64,000 nucleotides of DNA from Aphelocoma coerulescens (Eukaryota > Chordata > Aves > Passeriformes > Corvidae), in NCBI RefSeq assembly GCF_041296385.1, contig NW_027183579.1, positions 124,001 to 188,000 on the forward strand, written 5' to 3'. Below are positions 10,301 to 19,450 of this stretch, piece after piece. How positions within the stretch are numbered: position 1 is the stretch's first letter; each line of letters starts with the position of its first letter. Both the position numbers and the translations under genes were made by a program. The notes under the pieces are model-generated. The model worked only from the letters and a program-made list of their open reading frames with translations, made no database searches and was not told the DNA's origin.

Positions 10301-13053
10301 AGGGGGTTTTGGGGGGTCTTTGGGGGGTCCCAGGGGTGATTTTGGGGTTGTCTGGGGCTCCCCACTCCCAATAGAGGAGGGTTTCAGGGGGATCCCGCAC
10401 CTCGGGATGGGGGGGTCTCTGAGGGGTTTTTGGGGTCCTTAAGGGGGTTTTGGGGGGTCTTTGGGGGGTCCCAGGGGTGATTTTGGGGTCGTCTGGGGCT
10501 CCCCACTCCCAATAGAGGAGGGTTTCAGGGGGATCCCGCACCTCGGGATGGGGGATGGGGGGGTCTCTGAGGGGTTTTTGGGGTCCTTAAAGGGGTTTTG
10601 GGGTCCTTAAGGGGGTTTTGGGGGATCTTTGGGGGGTCCCAGGGGTGATTTTGGGGCCATCTGGGGCTCCCCACTCCCAATAGAGGAGGGTTTCAGGGGG
10701 ATCCCGCACCTCGGGATGGGGGATGGGGGGGTCTCTGAGGGGTTTTTGGGGTCCTTAAGGGGGTTTTGGGGTCCTTAACGGGGTTTTGGGGGGTCTTTGG
10801 GGGGTCCCAGGGGTGATTTTGGGGTTGTCTGGGGCTCCCCACTCCCAATAGAGGAGGGTTTCAGGGGGATCCCGCACCTCGGGATGGGGGGGTCTCTGAG
10901 GGGTTTTTGGGGTCCTTAAGGAGGTTTTGAGTGGTCCCAGGGGTGATTTTGGGGTGTTTTAGGGCACTTTGGGGCTCCCAGGCTTTGTTAAGTGGGTGTA
11001 GAATGATCGATTTTGGGTGTTTTGGGCTCGGTCCTACACCTTGGTTTGGGGTGTTTGGGGTCTCTGAGGGATTTTTGGGGTCCTTAAGGGGGTTTTGGGG
11101 GGTCTTTGGGGGGTCCCAGGGGTGATTTTGGGGTGTTTTAGGGCACTTTGGGGCTCCCAGGCTTTGTTAAGTGGGTGTAGAATGATCGATTTTGGGTGTT
11201 TCGGGCTTGGTTTGGGGTGTTTGGGGTCTCTGAGGGGTTTTTGGGGTCCCTAAGGTGATTTTGGGGGGTCCCAGGGGTGATTTTGGGGCACTCTGGGGGT
11301 CTCAGACCCCATTAAATGCCCTCAGAACCAACCCAGGGGTCCCAGAGGGATTTTTGGGGGTCCCAGAGGGATTTTTGGGGCTCATTTGGGGACTTTTAGG
11401 GCTCATTTGGGGATTTTGTGGCTCATTTGGGGACTTTTGGGGCTCATTTGGAGAATTTGGGGCTCATTTGGGGACTTTTGGGGCTCATTTGGAGAATTTG
11501 GGGCTCATTTGGGGACTTTTGGGGCTCATTTGGGGATTTTTGGGGCTCACTTGGAGACTTCTGGGGCTCATTTGGGGACTTTTAGGGCTCATCTGGGGGT
11601 TTTTGGGGCTCATCTAGGGGTTTTTGGGGCTCATCTAGGGGTTTTTGGGGTTCATTTGGGGCTCATCTGGGATTTTTAGGCCTCATTTGGGGGTTTTTGG
11701 GGCTCATCTGGGGAATTTGGGGCTCATTTGGGGACTTTTGGGGCTCATCTGGGGGTTTTTGGGGCTCATTCAGGGGTTTTTAGGGCTCATTTGGGGATTT
11801 TTAGGGCTCATTTGGGACTTTTTGGGGCTCATTTGGAGCTTTTAGTGCCCCTGGGGGTGTCCCCAGCGGATTTTGGGGGTGTCCCAGCCCACTCCCGCCC
11901 CGTTTTTTTGGGGTTCCCCCCTCCCCCCGGATTCCAGGACTCACCCGTGGCCCCCGTGGTGCTTCTCGGGGCCGGGGGGGCCCCCGAAGGCGCCGCCCCC
12001 CCCCCGGGGCTGCTCCCCAAAAGCCGGGGGGGGCAGCACGAAGGGGCGCTTGGGCAGCTGGAACTTGAGCCCCCCCGCGCCGGGGGCCTCTGTGGGGCAC
12101 AGGAGGGGTCAGGGGGGGCTGGGGGGCATTTGGGGGGGTCAGGGGGGTATTTGGGGGGTCTGGGGGGCATTTGGGGGAGTCTGGGGGGTATTTGGGGGGG
12201 GTCTGGGGGGCATTTGGGGGGGTCGGGGGGGTCAGGGGGGCATTTGGGGGAGTCAGAGGGGTATTTGGGGGGGTGAGGGGGGCACTGGGGGGGCCTGGGC
12301 CATATTTGGGGGAGTTTGGGGGGGTCAGGGGGGCAATTTTTGGGGTTTAGGGGGAATTAGGGGAGGACTTTGGGGGGAATTTGGGGAGGACTTTGGGCAG
12401 GACTTTGGGGGGGTTTGGGGAGGACTTTGGGGGTTTTGGGGGATTTTGGGGAAGGGTTTTGGTGAGAACTTCGGGACAAATTTGGGAACCGTTCGGGGCA
12501 GGATTTGGGGAGGGTTTTGGGGCGATTTGGGCAGGAATTGGGCAGGGATTGGGAGAGGGTTTGGGGCAGGAATTTGGGGGGGGGGTCTCTTACGCTTCAT
12601 GCGGCTCCAGAGCTGCCCCCCCCCCCTTCTTGCCCTTCGGGGGGGGCCCCCTCGCCGTAGCCGTGGGGGGAGGGGTAGGGGGTGGAGGCCCCGGGGGGGG
12701 GTCCCCGGACCCGTCCCCGCCCCCCCCCGCGCCCCCAGACCCCCCCCAGAGAGTGGGGAGGGGGCTGGGGGGGGGCGGCGGGGGGGGGCTGGGGGGTCCC
12801 GAACGGCGACGCCTCGTCCAGGCCGGGCACCGGGGGCTGCTGTGGGGGGAGGGGAGGGGGTCAGGGAGGGGTCCTTGGGCTGGGGACCCCCCCCCCAAAT
12901 TCCCCCCCCCTGAACCCCCTCACCTGGCCCAGGCCGCTCTGCTGCTGGGGGGGGGCGGGGGGCTGCTGCTGGGGGGGGGGCGGCGGGGGCGTAGGAGCCC
13001 CCTCCCCCCGCGGCGTAGGGGGCGGTGGGAGCCCCATAGCCGGGGTACACCCC
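1332..13053 (-). CDS. LENG8: LENG8, central exons (5' exons lie in or beyond the gap; 3' exons are at 36544-38572)
   Basis: LENG8 is a nuclear SAC3/GANP-domain protein linked to mRNA processing and export. Exons in transcript order: 13053-12924, 12839-12594, 12089-11945, 10122-9946, 6283-5985, 5188-5057, 4299-3971, 2629-2528, 1624-1556, 1461-1332, all with AG/GT borders. Landmarks similar to human LENG8: QLWSRMK with [30 protein letters not shown] (9946-10122); [10 protein letters not shown] then [17 protein letters not shown] and an SR stretch; [80 protein letters not shown] and [14 protein letters not shown]. The last five exons begin the SAC3 domain. The donor after NNSG leaves one base that joins in frame to the exon at 38572. 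Exons 12924-13053, 12594-12839, 5985-6283 and 3971-4299 have lengths that do not fit the flanking phases, each next to a long G/C run, so single-base errors are likely. The N-terminal exons are not visible. Confidence 0.9.
1790..2430. repeat. LENG8 intron minisatellite
   Basis: Units of about 35-45 bp built on gagaccaccccaaaatcacctgggacc. Fills the intron between the 1556-1624 and 2528-2629 exons. No gene seen. Confidence 0.9.
2634..3490. repeat. LENG8 intron minisatellite
   Basis: Alternating cagtgggaccccaaaaacaggg and cagccaccccaaaaacc words, unit about 46 bp, starting 5 bp from the acceptor of the 2528-2629 exon. Confidence 0.9.
3490..3970. repeat. LENG8 intron minisatellite with two copied exon ends
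   Basis: gtggatttggg units, interrupted at 3556-3606 and 3807-3857 by near-identical copies of the true exon end at 3961-4011. Each includes the GTGAGTGACC donor and about 40 nt coding for the [11 protein letters not shown] segment. Confidence 0.92.
4370..5055. repeat. LENG8 intron minisatellite
   Basis: C-rich on the plus strand: cccagtgcagccccagtgcc words passing into ccccagaccaatcccagtc words, units of 10-25 bp. No gene seen. Confidence 0.9.
5195..5640. repeat. LENG8 intron minisatellite
   Basis: ggactgggaggggattgggag units of 10-21 bp; very G-rich on the plus strand, opposite in skew to the array just before it. Confidence 0.9.
5797..5857 (-). repeat. Copy of the LENG8 SR-exon end with its donor
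   Basis: About 60 bp nearly identical to 5975-6034. It carries the GCGCAG|GTGGGA donor and codons for [16 protein letters not shown], placed 178 bp downstream (minus strand) of the original, inside gtggatttgggg repeats. Confidence 0.9.
6290..8010. repeat. 1.7-kb LENG8 intron minisatellite (kappaB-like words)
   Basis: Units of 31-46 bp: ggggggaaatcccggagttt, ggggggtcagaggg and ggggaaattcccgaaattt. It starts at the acceptor of the 5985-6283 exon. Long translations through it are repeat artefacts. Confidence 0.95.
8010..9935. repeat. 1.9-kb LENG8 intron minisatellite
   Basis: T/G-rich units of about 45 bp (gtttttgggtcagttttggg, ctgatttcaggcagattt). A second word, tctcagaaccgattccacgc, recurs about every 150-400 bp, giving a higher-order pattern. 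Ends in a T run (9919-9938) beside the donor at 9945. Confidence 0.93.
10140..11300. repeat. LENG8 intron long-unit tandem repeat
   Basis: Units of about 141-168 bp; the word cactcccaatagaggagggt recurs at about 10364, 10505, 10672 and 10840. The last part carries two copies (about 10985 and 11165) of a different stretch, aagtgggtgtagaatgatcg. Confidence 0.9.
11340..11850. repeat. LENG8 intron 21-bp minisatellite
   Basis: tttggggctcatttggggac units of about 21 bp. No gene seen. Confidence 0.92.
12105..12585. repeat. LENG8 intron G-rich repeat
   Basis: ggggggcatttggggg and aggactttggggg words of 20-25 bp between the 11945-12089 and 12594-12839 exons. Confidence 0.85.
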
Positions 13054-13059
13054 CTGCGG

Positions 13060-13385
13060 GAGAGACCCCCCCTCAATATCGGGGTACACCCCCTGCGGGA
13101 GAGACCCCCCCCCCAAATTAATGGCACGGCCCAAAGACCCACCCCCCCCAAATTAATGGGACAGTCAAGAGACACCCCCGCACCACAAATGGTACGGCCC
13201 AAAGACCCTCCCCATACCCATTCCAGGGTAGCCCCTCCCCATTTTGGGAGCCCCCAGCCCCATTTCTGGCACCCCCAGCCCCATTTCGCCGCCCCCAGCC
13301 CCATTTCCGCCACCCCCAGCCCCATTTCTGCCGCCCCCAGCCCCATTTCCGCTGCCCCCACCCCCATTTCCGCTGCCCCCCAGCC
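13060..13385. repeat. LENG8 intron repeats with a copied acceptor
   Basis: 13081-13103 repeats the true border at 13041-13062 (minus: CTCTCCCGCAG then GGGGTGTACCCC). Then two 50-bp copies of an aaattaatggcacggcc word, then about six 25-bp agccccatttccgccgcccc units up to the gap. Confidence 0.85.
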
Positions 13386-13885
13386 NNNNNNNNNNNNNNN
13401 NNNNNNNNNNNNNNNNNNNNNNNNNNNNNNNNNNNNNNNNNNNNNNNNNNNNNNNNNNNNNNNNNNNNNNNNNNNNNNNNNNNNNNNNNNNNNNNNNNNN
13501 NNNNNNNNNNNNNNNNNNNNNNNNNNNNNNNNNNNNNNNNNNNNNNNNNNNNNNNNNNNNNNNNNNNNNNNNNNNNNNNNNNNNNNNNNNNNNNNNNNNN
13601 NNNNNNNNNNNNNNNNNNNNNNNNNNNNNNNNNNNNNNNNNNNNNNNNNNNNNNNNNNNNNNNNNNNNNNNNNNNNNNNNNNNNNNNNNNNNNNNNNNNN
13701 NNNNNNNNNNNNNNNNNNNNNNNNNNNNNNNNNNNNNNNNNNNNNNNNNNNNNNNNNNNNNNNNNNNNNNNNNNNNNNNNNNNNNNNNNNNNNNNNNNNN
13801 NNNNNNNNNNNNNNNNNNNNNNNNNNNNNNNNNNNNNNNNNNNNNNNNNNNNNNNNNNNNNNNNNNNNNNNNNNNNNNNNNNNNN
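13386..13885. other. Assembly gap, 500 N
   Basis: Exactly 500 N, so of nominal size. LENG8 5' exons are missing to its left and TNNT1 5' exons to its right. Confidence 1.
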
Positions 13886-16520
13886 CCCTAAACCACCCAA
13901 ATCCACTCTGGGACCCTAAACCACCATGGGACCCCAAAATCCACCCCTAAACCACCCCAAATCCACCACTAAACCACCCTGGGACCCAGATCCACCCTGG
14001 GACCCCAAATCCACCAAATCCACCCCAAATCCGCCCCTAAACCACCCCAAATCCACCCTGGGACCCCAAAATCCACCTGGAATCTCCCCAAATCCCCTCT
14101 GGGACCCCCAAATCCCCCCTGGGACCCCCGAATCCCCCCTGAATTCCCCCCCAAATCCCCCTGGGACCCCCAAATCTCCCCAAATTCCTCCCAAATCCCC
14201 CCTGGGACCCCTGAATTCCCCCCAGATTCTCCCCAACTCCCCTGTGTGACCCCCAAATTCCCCCTGGGACCCCCAAATTTCCCCCAAATCCCCCCTGGGA
14301 CCTCCTGAATCCCCCTGAATTCTCCCCAGATCCCCCCTGGGACCCCCAAATCCCTCCCGGGACCCCCCGAATTCCCCCTGGGACCCCCAAATGCCCCCAA
14401 ATTCCCCCCAAATTCTCCCCAAATCCCCCGTGTGACTCCCAAAGTCCCCCCAGATCCCCCCTGGGACCCCCGAATTCTCCCCAAATTCTCCCCAAATCCC
14501 CCCTGGGACCCCCAAATTCCCCCCGGGACCCCCCAAATCCCCCAGATCCCCCCTGTGGCCCCCTAATTCCCCCCAAATCCCCCCAAATTCCCCTCAAATC
14601 CCCCCCGAGACCCCCGAATCCCCCCTGGGACCCCGCAAATCCCCCCTGGGACCCCCAAATTCCCTGAATTCCCCCCAAATCCCCCCTGGGACCCCCGGAA
14701 TTCCCCCGAAATCCCCCCTGGGAGCCCCGAATTCCCCCCAAATTCTCCCCAACTCCCCCGTGTGACCCCCAAATCCTCCCTAAACCCCCCCTGTGGCCCC
14801 CGAATCCCCCCTGGGACTCCCAGATTCCCCCTAAATTACCCCTGGGACCCCCGAATCCCCCCTGGGACCCCCAAATCCCCCCGAATTCCCCCCGAATTCC
14901 CCCCAAATCCCCCGTGTGACTCCCAAAGTCCCCCCAGATCCCCCCTGTGGCCCCGTAATTCCCCCCTGGGACCCCCCAAATTCCCCTCAAATCCACCTCA
15001 AGGCCCCCGAATCCCCCCTGGGACTCCTGAATCCCCCCTGGGACCCCCAAATTCTCCCCAAAGTCCCCCCAGATCCCCCCTGTGGCCCCCTAATTCCCCC
15101 CAAATCCCCCCAAATTCCCCTCAAATCCCCCCTGGGACCCCCGAATCTCCCCAAAGTTCCCCCAAATCCCCCCTGGGACCCCCAGAATTCCCCCCAACTC
15201 CCCCGTGTGACCCCCAAATCCTCCCTAAACCCCCCCTGTGGCCCCCGAATCCCCCCTGGGACTCCCAGATTCCCCCTAAATTACCCCTGGGACCCCCAAA
15301 TCCCCCCGAATTCCCCCCGAATTCCCCCCAAATCCCCCGTGTGACTCCCAAAGTCCCCCCAGATCCCCCCTGTGGCCCCGTAATTCCCCCCTGGGACCCC
15401 CCAAATTCCCCTCAAATCCACCTCAAGGCCCCCGAATCCCCCCTGGGACTCCTGAATCCCCCCTGGGACCCCCAAATTCTCCCCAAAGTCCCCCCAGATC
15501 CCCCCTGTGGCCCCCTAATTCCCCCCAAATCCCCCCAAATTCCCCTCAAATCCCCCCTGGGACCCCCGAATCTCCCCAAAGTTCCCCCAAATCCCCCCTG
15601 GGACCCCCAGAATTCCCCCCAACTCCCCCGTGTGACCCCCAAATCCTCCCTAAACCCCCCCTGTGGCCCCCGAATCCCCCCTGGGACTCCCAGATTCCCC
15701 CTAAATTACCCCTGGGACCCCCAAATCCCCCCGAATTCCCCCCGAATTCCCCCCAAATCCCCCGTGTGACTCCCAAAGTCCCCCCAGATCCCCCCTGTGG
15801 CCCCGTAATTCCCCCCTGGGACCCCCCAAATTCCCCTCAAATCCACCTCAAGGCCCCCAAATCCCCCCCGGGACCCCCCAGATCCCCCCTGGGACCCCCT
15901 AATTCTCCCCAAATCCCCCCAAATCCCACCTGGGACTCCTGAATCCCCCCTGGGACCCCCAAATTCTCCCCAGAGTCCCCCCAGATCCCCCCTGTGGCCC
16001 CCTAATTCCCCCCAAATCCCCCCAAATTCCCCTCAAATCCCCCCTGGGACCCCCCGAATCCCCCCTGGGACCCCGCAAATCCCCCCTGGGACCCCCAAAT
16101 TCCCTGAATTCCCCCCAAATCCCCCCTGGGACCCCCGAATCTCCCCAAAGTTCCCCCAAATCCCCCCTGGGACCCCCGGAATTCCCCCCAACTCCTCCGT
16201 GTGACCCCCAAATCCTCCCTAAACCCCCCCTGTGGCCCCCGAATCCCCCCTGGGACTCCCAGATTCCCCCTAAATTACCCCTGGGACCCCCAAATCCCCC
16301 CTGGGACCCCCAAATCGCCCCGAATTCCCCCCGAATTCCCCCCAAATCCCCCGTGTGACTCCCAAAGTCCCCCCAGATCCCCCCTGTGGCCCCGTAATTC
16401 CCCCCTGGGACCCCCCAAATTCCCCTCAAATCCACCTCAAGGCCCCCGAATCCCCCCCGGGACCCCCCGAATCCCCCCCGGGACCCCCCGAATCCCCCCC
16501 AATCCCCCCAAATCCCCCCG
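13886..16520. repeat. TNNT1 intron minisatellite with a 425-bp higher-order unit
   Basis: Basic units of 18-25 bp (cccctgggacccccaaatcc). A higher-order block is repeated with a 425-bp period: the translations of 14987-15217 and 15412-15642 are identical, as are those of 15121-15351 and 15546-15776. Related blocks begin near 14760 and 16199. No TNNT1 exon is seen before 16526. Confidence 0.93.
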
Positions 16521-16525
16521 TGCAG

Positions 16526-19212
16526 GGCCAAGGCGCAGGAGCTGCACTCCTGGATCCAGCAGCTCGAGTCCGACAAGTTCGACCTCATGGAGAAACTGCG
16601 GCGCCAGCGCTACGAGGTGGGGGCACCCCCAGCGCCCCCAGACCCAAATCCGGGGACCCCCACAGCCCCCAGACCCAAATCGGGGGGGCCTTGGACACCC
16701 CCCAAAGCCCCCAGACGCAAATTCGGGGAGCTCTGGGACCCCCAGAGCCCCCAGACCCCAAATTCGGGGAGCTCCAGGACCCCTGAAACCCCCAGACCCA
16801 AATTCAGGGGGCTCTGGGACCCCCAAAGCCCCCAGACCCAAATCTGGGGGAGGCCAGACCCCCAGAGCCCCCAGACCCAAATTCGGGGAGCCCTGGGACC
16901 CCCACAGCCCCCAGACCCCAAATTCGGGGAGCTCCAGGACCCCTGAAACCCCCAGACCCAAATTCAGGGGGCTCTGGGACCCCCAAAGCCCCCAGACCCA
17001 AATTCAGGGGGCCCTGGGATCCCCACAGCCCCCAGACCCAAATCCGGGGAGCCCTGAAACCCCCAGACCCAAATTCAGGGAGCCCTGGGACCCCCAGAGC
17101 CCCCAGACCCAAATTCGGGGAGCTCTGGGACCCCTGAAACCCCAAGACCCCAAATTTGGGGAGCCCTGGGATCCCCACAGCCCCCAGACCCAAATTCAGG
17201 GACCCCCAGAGCCCCAGAGCCCCCAGACCCAAATCTGGGGGGGCCTGGGACCCCCACAGCCCCCAGACCCCAAATTGGGGGGCTCCAGGACCCCCAAATC
17301 CCCCAGACCCAAATTCAGGGACCCCCCAAATCCCCCAGACCCCAAATTCGGGGGGCTCCGGGACCCCCAAACCCCCCCGGGCCCCATTTTGGGGGTCTCT
17401 GCCCCCCCCCCCCCCAAAGCCCCCAGACCCATTTCGGGGGTGTCCGGGAGGATTTTGGGGTGCGGGGGTGGGGGGAGGGGGCGTCACAAATTTTGGGGTC
17501 CCCCCGGGCCTCACCGCAGCCCCTCCCCCCCCAGATCAACGTCCTGTACAACCGCATCAGCCACGCCCAGAAATTGTAAATTTGGGGGGGCTCGGGGGGG
17601 CCTGGGGGGCCCTGGGGGCTTTTGGGGGGGTCCTGGGGGAGTTTTGGGTGATTTTTGGGGCTCCCTGGGTGTTTCTGGGGGGTCCTGGGTGCTTTTTGGG
17701 GGGTCCTGGGGGGTTTTTGGGGTGTTTTTGGGGGTCCCTGGGTGGTTTTTGGGGCTCTCTGGGTGGTTTTTGGGGGTTTTTGGGGGGGTCCTAAGGGGTT
17801 TTTGGGGTTTTTTGGGGCTCCCTGGGTGCTTTTTGGGTGATTTTGGGGGGTCCTGGGGGATTTTTGGGTGGTTTTGGGGGGGTCCCTGGGTGATTTTGGG
17901 GGGTCCTGGGGGTTTTTTGGGGTGTTTTTGGGTCTCCCTGGGTGGTTTTTGGGGTGGTTTTGGGGGGTCCCTGGGAGGTTTTGGGGGGTCCTGGGGGCTC
18001 CCTGGGTGTTTTTTGGGTGTTTTTGGGGGGTCCTAAGGGGTTTTGGGGGGTTTTTGGGGCTCCCTGGGTGTTTCTGGGGGGTCCTGGGTGATTTTGGGGG
18101 GTCCTGGGTGCTTTTTGGGTGATTTTGGGGGGTCCCTGGGTGTTTTTTGGGTGGTTTTGGGGGTGTCCTGGGGGGTTTTTTGGGGCTCTCTGGGGGTTTT
18201 TTGGTTGTTTTTGGGGGGGCCGTAAGGGGTTTTTGGGGGTTTTTGGGGTTCCCTGGGTGGTTTTGGGGGGTCCTGGGGGGTTTTTGGGTGATTTTGGGGG
18301 GTCCTGGGGGGTTTTTGGGTGGTTTTGGGTCTCCCTGGGTGTTTTGGGGGTGTTTTGGGGGGGGTCCTGGGGGGTTTTTTGGGGCTCCCTGGGGGTTTTT
18401 GGGGGGTTTTGGGGTTCCCTGGGTGCTTTTTGGGGTGGTTTTGGGGGGTCCCTGTGTGGTTTTGGGGGGTCCTGGGGGGTCCTAAGGGGTTTTTGGGGGG
18501 TTTTTGGGGCTCTCTGGGTGTTCTTTGGGGCTCCCTGGGTGCTTTTTGGGTGGTCTTGGGTGGTTTTTGGGTGATTTTGGGGGGGGTCCTAAGAGGTTTT
18601 TGGGTGTTTTGGGGGCTCCCTGGGTGGTTTTGGGGGGTCCCTGGGTGGTTTTGGGTGATTTTTGGGGGGTCCCTGGGTGCTTTTTAGGTGTTTTTGGGGG
18701 GTCCCTGGATGGTTTTGGGGGTCCCTGGGTGTTTTTGGGGGGTTCCTGGGTGTTTTTCGGTTGTTTCTGGGGGGTCCCTGGGTGTTTTTGGGGGTCCCTG
18801 GGTGTTTTTGGGTGTTTCCGGGGGGTCCCTGGGTGCTTTTTAGGTGTTTTTGGGGGGTCCCTGGGTGTTTTTGGGTGTTTCTGGGGGGTCCCTGGGTGTT
18901 TTTGGGGCTCCCTGGGTGTTTTTGGGTGTTTTTGGGGGGGTCCCTGGGTGCTTTTTAGGTGTTTTTTGGGGGTCCCTGGGTGGTTTTTGGGTGTTTTTGG
19001 GGGGTCCCTGGGTGGTTTTTGGGTGATTTTTGGGGGGTCCCTGGGTGGTTTTTGGGTGGTTTTGGGGGTCCCTGGGTGTTTTTTGGGTGTTTCTGGGGGG
19101 GTCCCGAGAGCTCTCTCGGCACTCCGGGGGGGGGGTGCGGGGGGGTCCCACCGCGCCCCTCCCCCACAGCAAGAAGGTGGCCAAGGGCCGCGTGGGCGGG
19201 CGCTGGAAGTGA
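16526..19212 (+). CDS. TNNT1: Slow skeletal troponin T, last three coding exons
   Basis: Troponin T anchors the troponin complex to tropomyosin on the muscle thin filament. Exons 16526-16616 (91 nt), 17535-17575 (41 nt) and 19170-19212 encode AKAQELHSWIQQLESDKFDL, MEKLRRQRYE, INVLYNRISHAQK and KKVAKGRVGGRWK, then TGA. The HAQK / KGRVGGRWK ending is typical of TNNT1; from memory, fast and cardiac paralogues end differently (for example KVTGRWK). The 91- and 41-nt exon sizes also suit the family. Phases join (AAATT + C). Earlier exons are not in contig B: 13886-16525 is minisatellite, so they lie in or beyond the gap. Both introns are entirely tandem repeat. The 3'UTR is about 40 nt before AATAAA, and PPP1R12C starts 238 bp after the stop in the same direction, as in mammals. 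Confidence 0.93.
16620..17530. repeat. TNNT1 intron minisatellite
   Basis: Units of about 40-46 bp: cccccagacccaaattcggg followed by gagctctgggacccc. Fills the whole intron. Confidence 0.9.
17580..19110. repeat. TNNT1 last-intron minisatellite
   Basis: G/T-rich units of 20-40 bp (ggggtccctgggtgtttttg). Fills the whole intron between the 41-nt exon and the last exon. Confidence 0.92.
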
Positions 19213-19224
19213 CCCCGCCCCCTC

Positions 19225-19232
19225 TGACGTCA
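19225..19232 (+). promoter_or_regulatory. Perfect CRE palindrome TGACGTCA
   Basis: A full 8-bp CREB/ATF site lies 13 nt after the TNNT1 stop and about 220 nt before the PPP1R12C ATG. It sits inside the TNNT1 3'UTR and in the probable PPP1R12C promoter. A second partial element (gtcacgtccg) follows near 19283. Factor binding is inferred from the motif alone. Confidence 0.6.
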
Positions 19233-19250
19233 CGGGCCGCGCGTCACGCC

Positions 19251-19256
19251 AATAAA
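19251..19256 (+). terminator. TNNT1: TNNT1 poly(A) signal AATAAA
   Basis: Canonical AATAAA 38 nt after the TNNT1 TGA. It is the only such hexamer between the stop and the PPP1R12C start, which makes the TNNT1 3'UTR unusually short. Confidence 0.8.
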
Positions 19257-19450
19257 TTGCGTCACCGGCACTCAAACCGCGCGTCACGTCCGCCTTTCCC
19301 GTCGTGCCCCGCGCCGCGTCCCCGCCGTTACCATGGCGACCACGCCCCCGCGCTTCCGGCCCCGCCCCCCCCCCCCCCCCTTGCGGCGGCGGCGGCGGCG
19401 GCGGCGGCCCCGGAGCGGCCCCGGAGCGGCCCCGGAGCGGCGGCCCCGCC
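19257..19450 (+). promoter_or_regulatory. PPP1R12C: PPP1R12C CpG-rich promoter/5'UTR
   Basis: A short CpG- and GC-rich interval between the TNNT1 poly(A) signal and the PPP1R12C ATG. It has no TATA box, several CCGCCCC-type GC boxes, a CGG/GGC trinucleotide run (19383-19410), and YY1-like ATGGCGAC/ATGGCGGC words at 19333 and at the initiator ATG. The transcription start cannot be fixed from sequence. Confidence 0.55.

Noticed and set aside
19225..19232. CRE as proof of hormone-regulated PPP1R12C
   Set aside because: An 8-bp motif alone cannot show function; kept only as a site to test.
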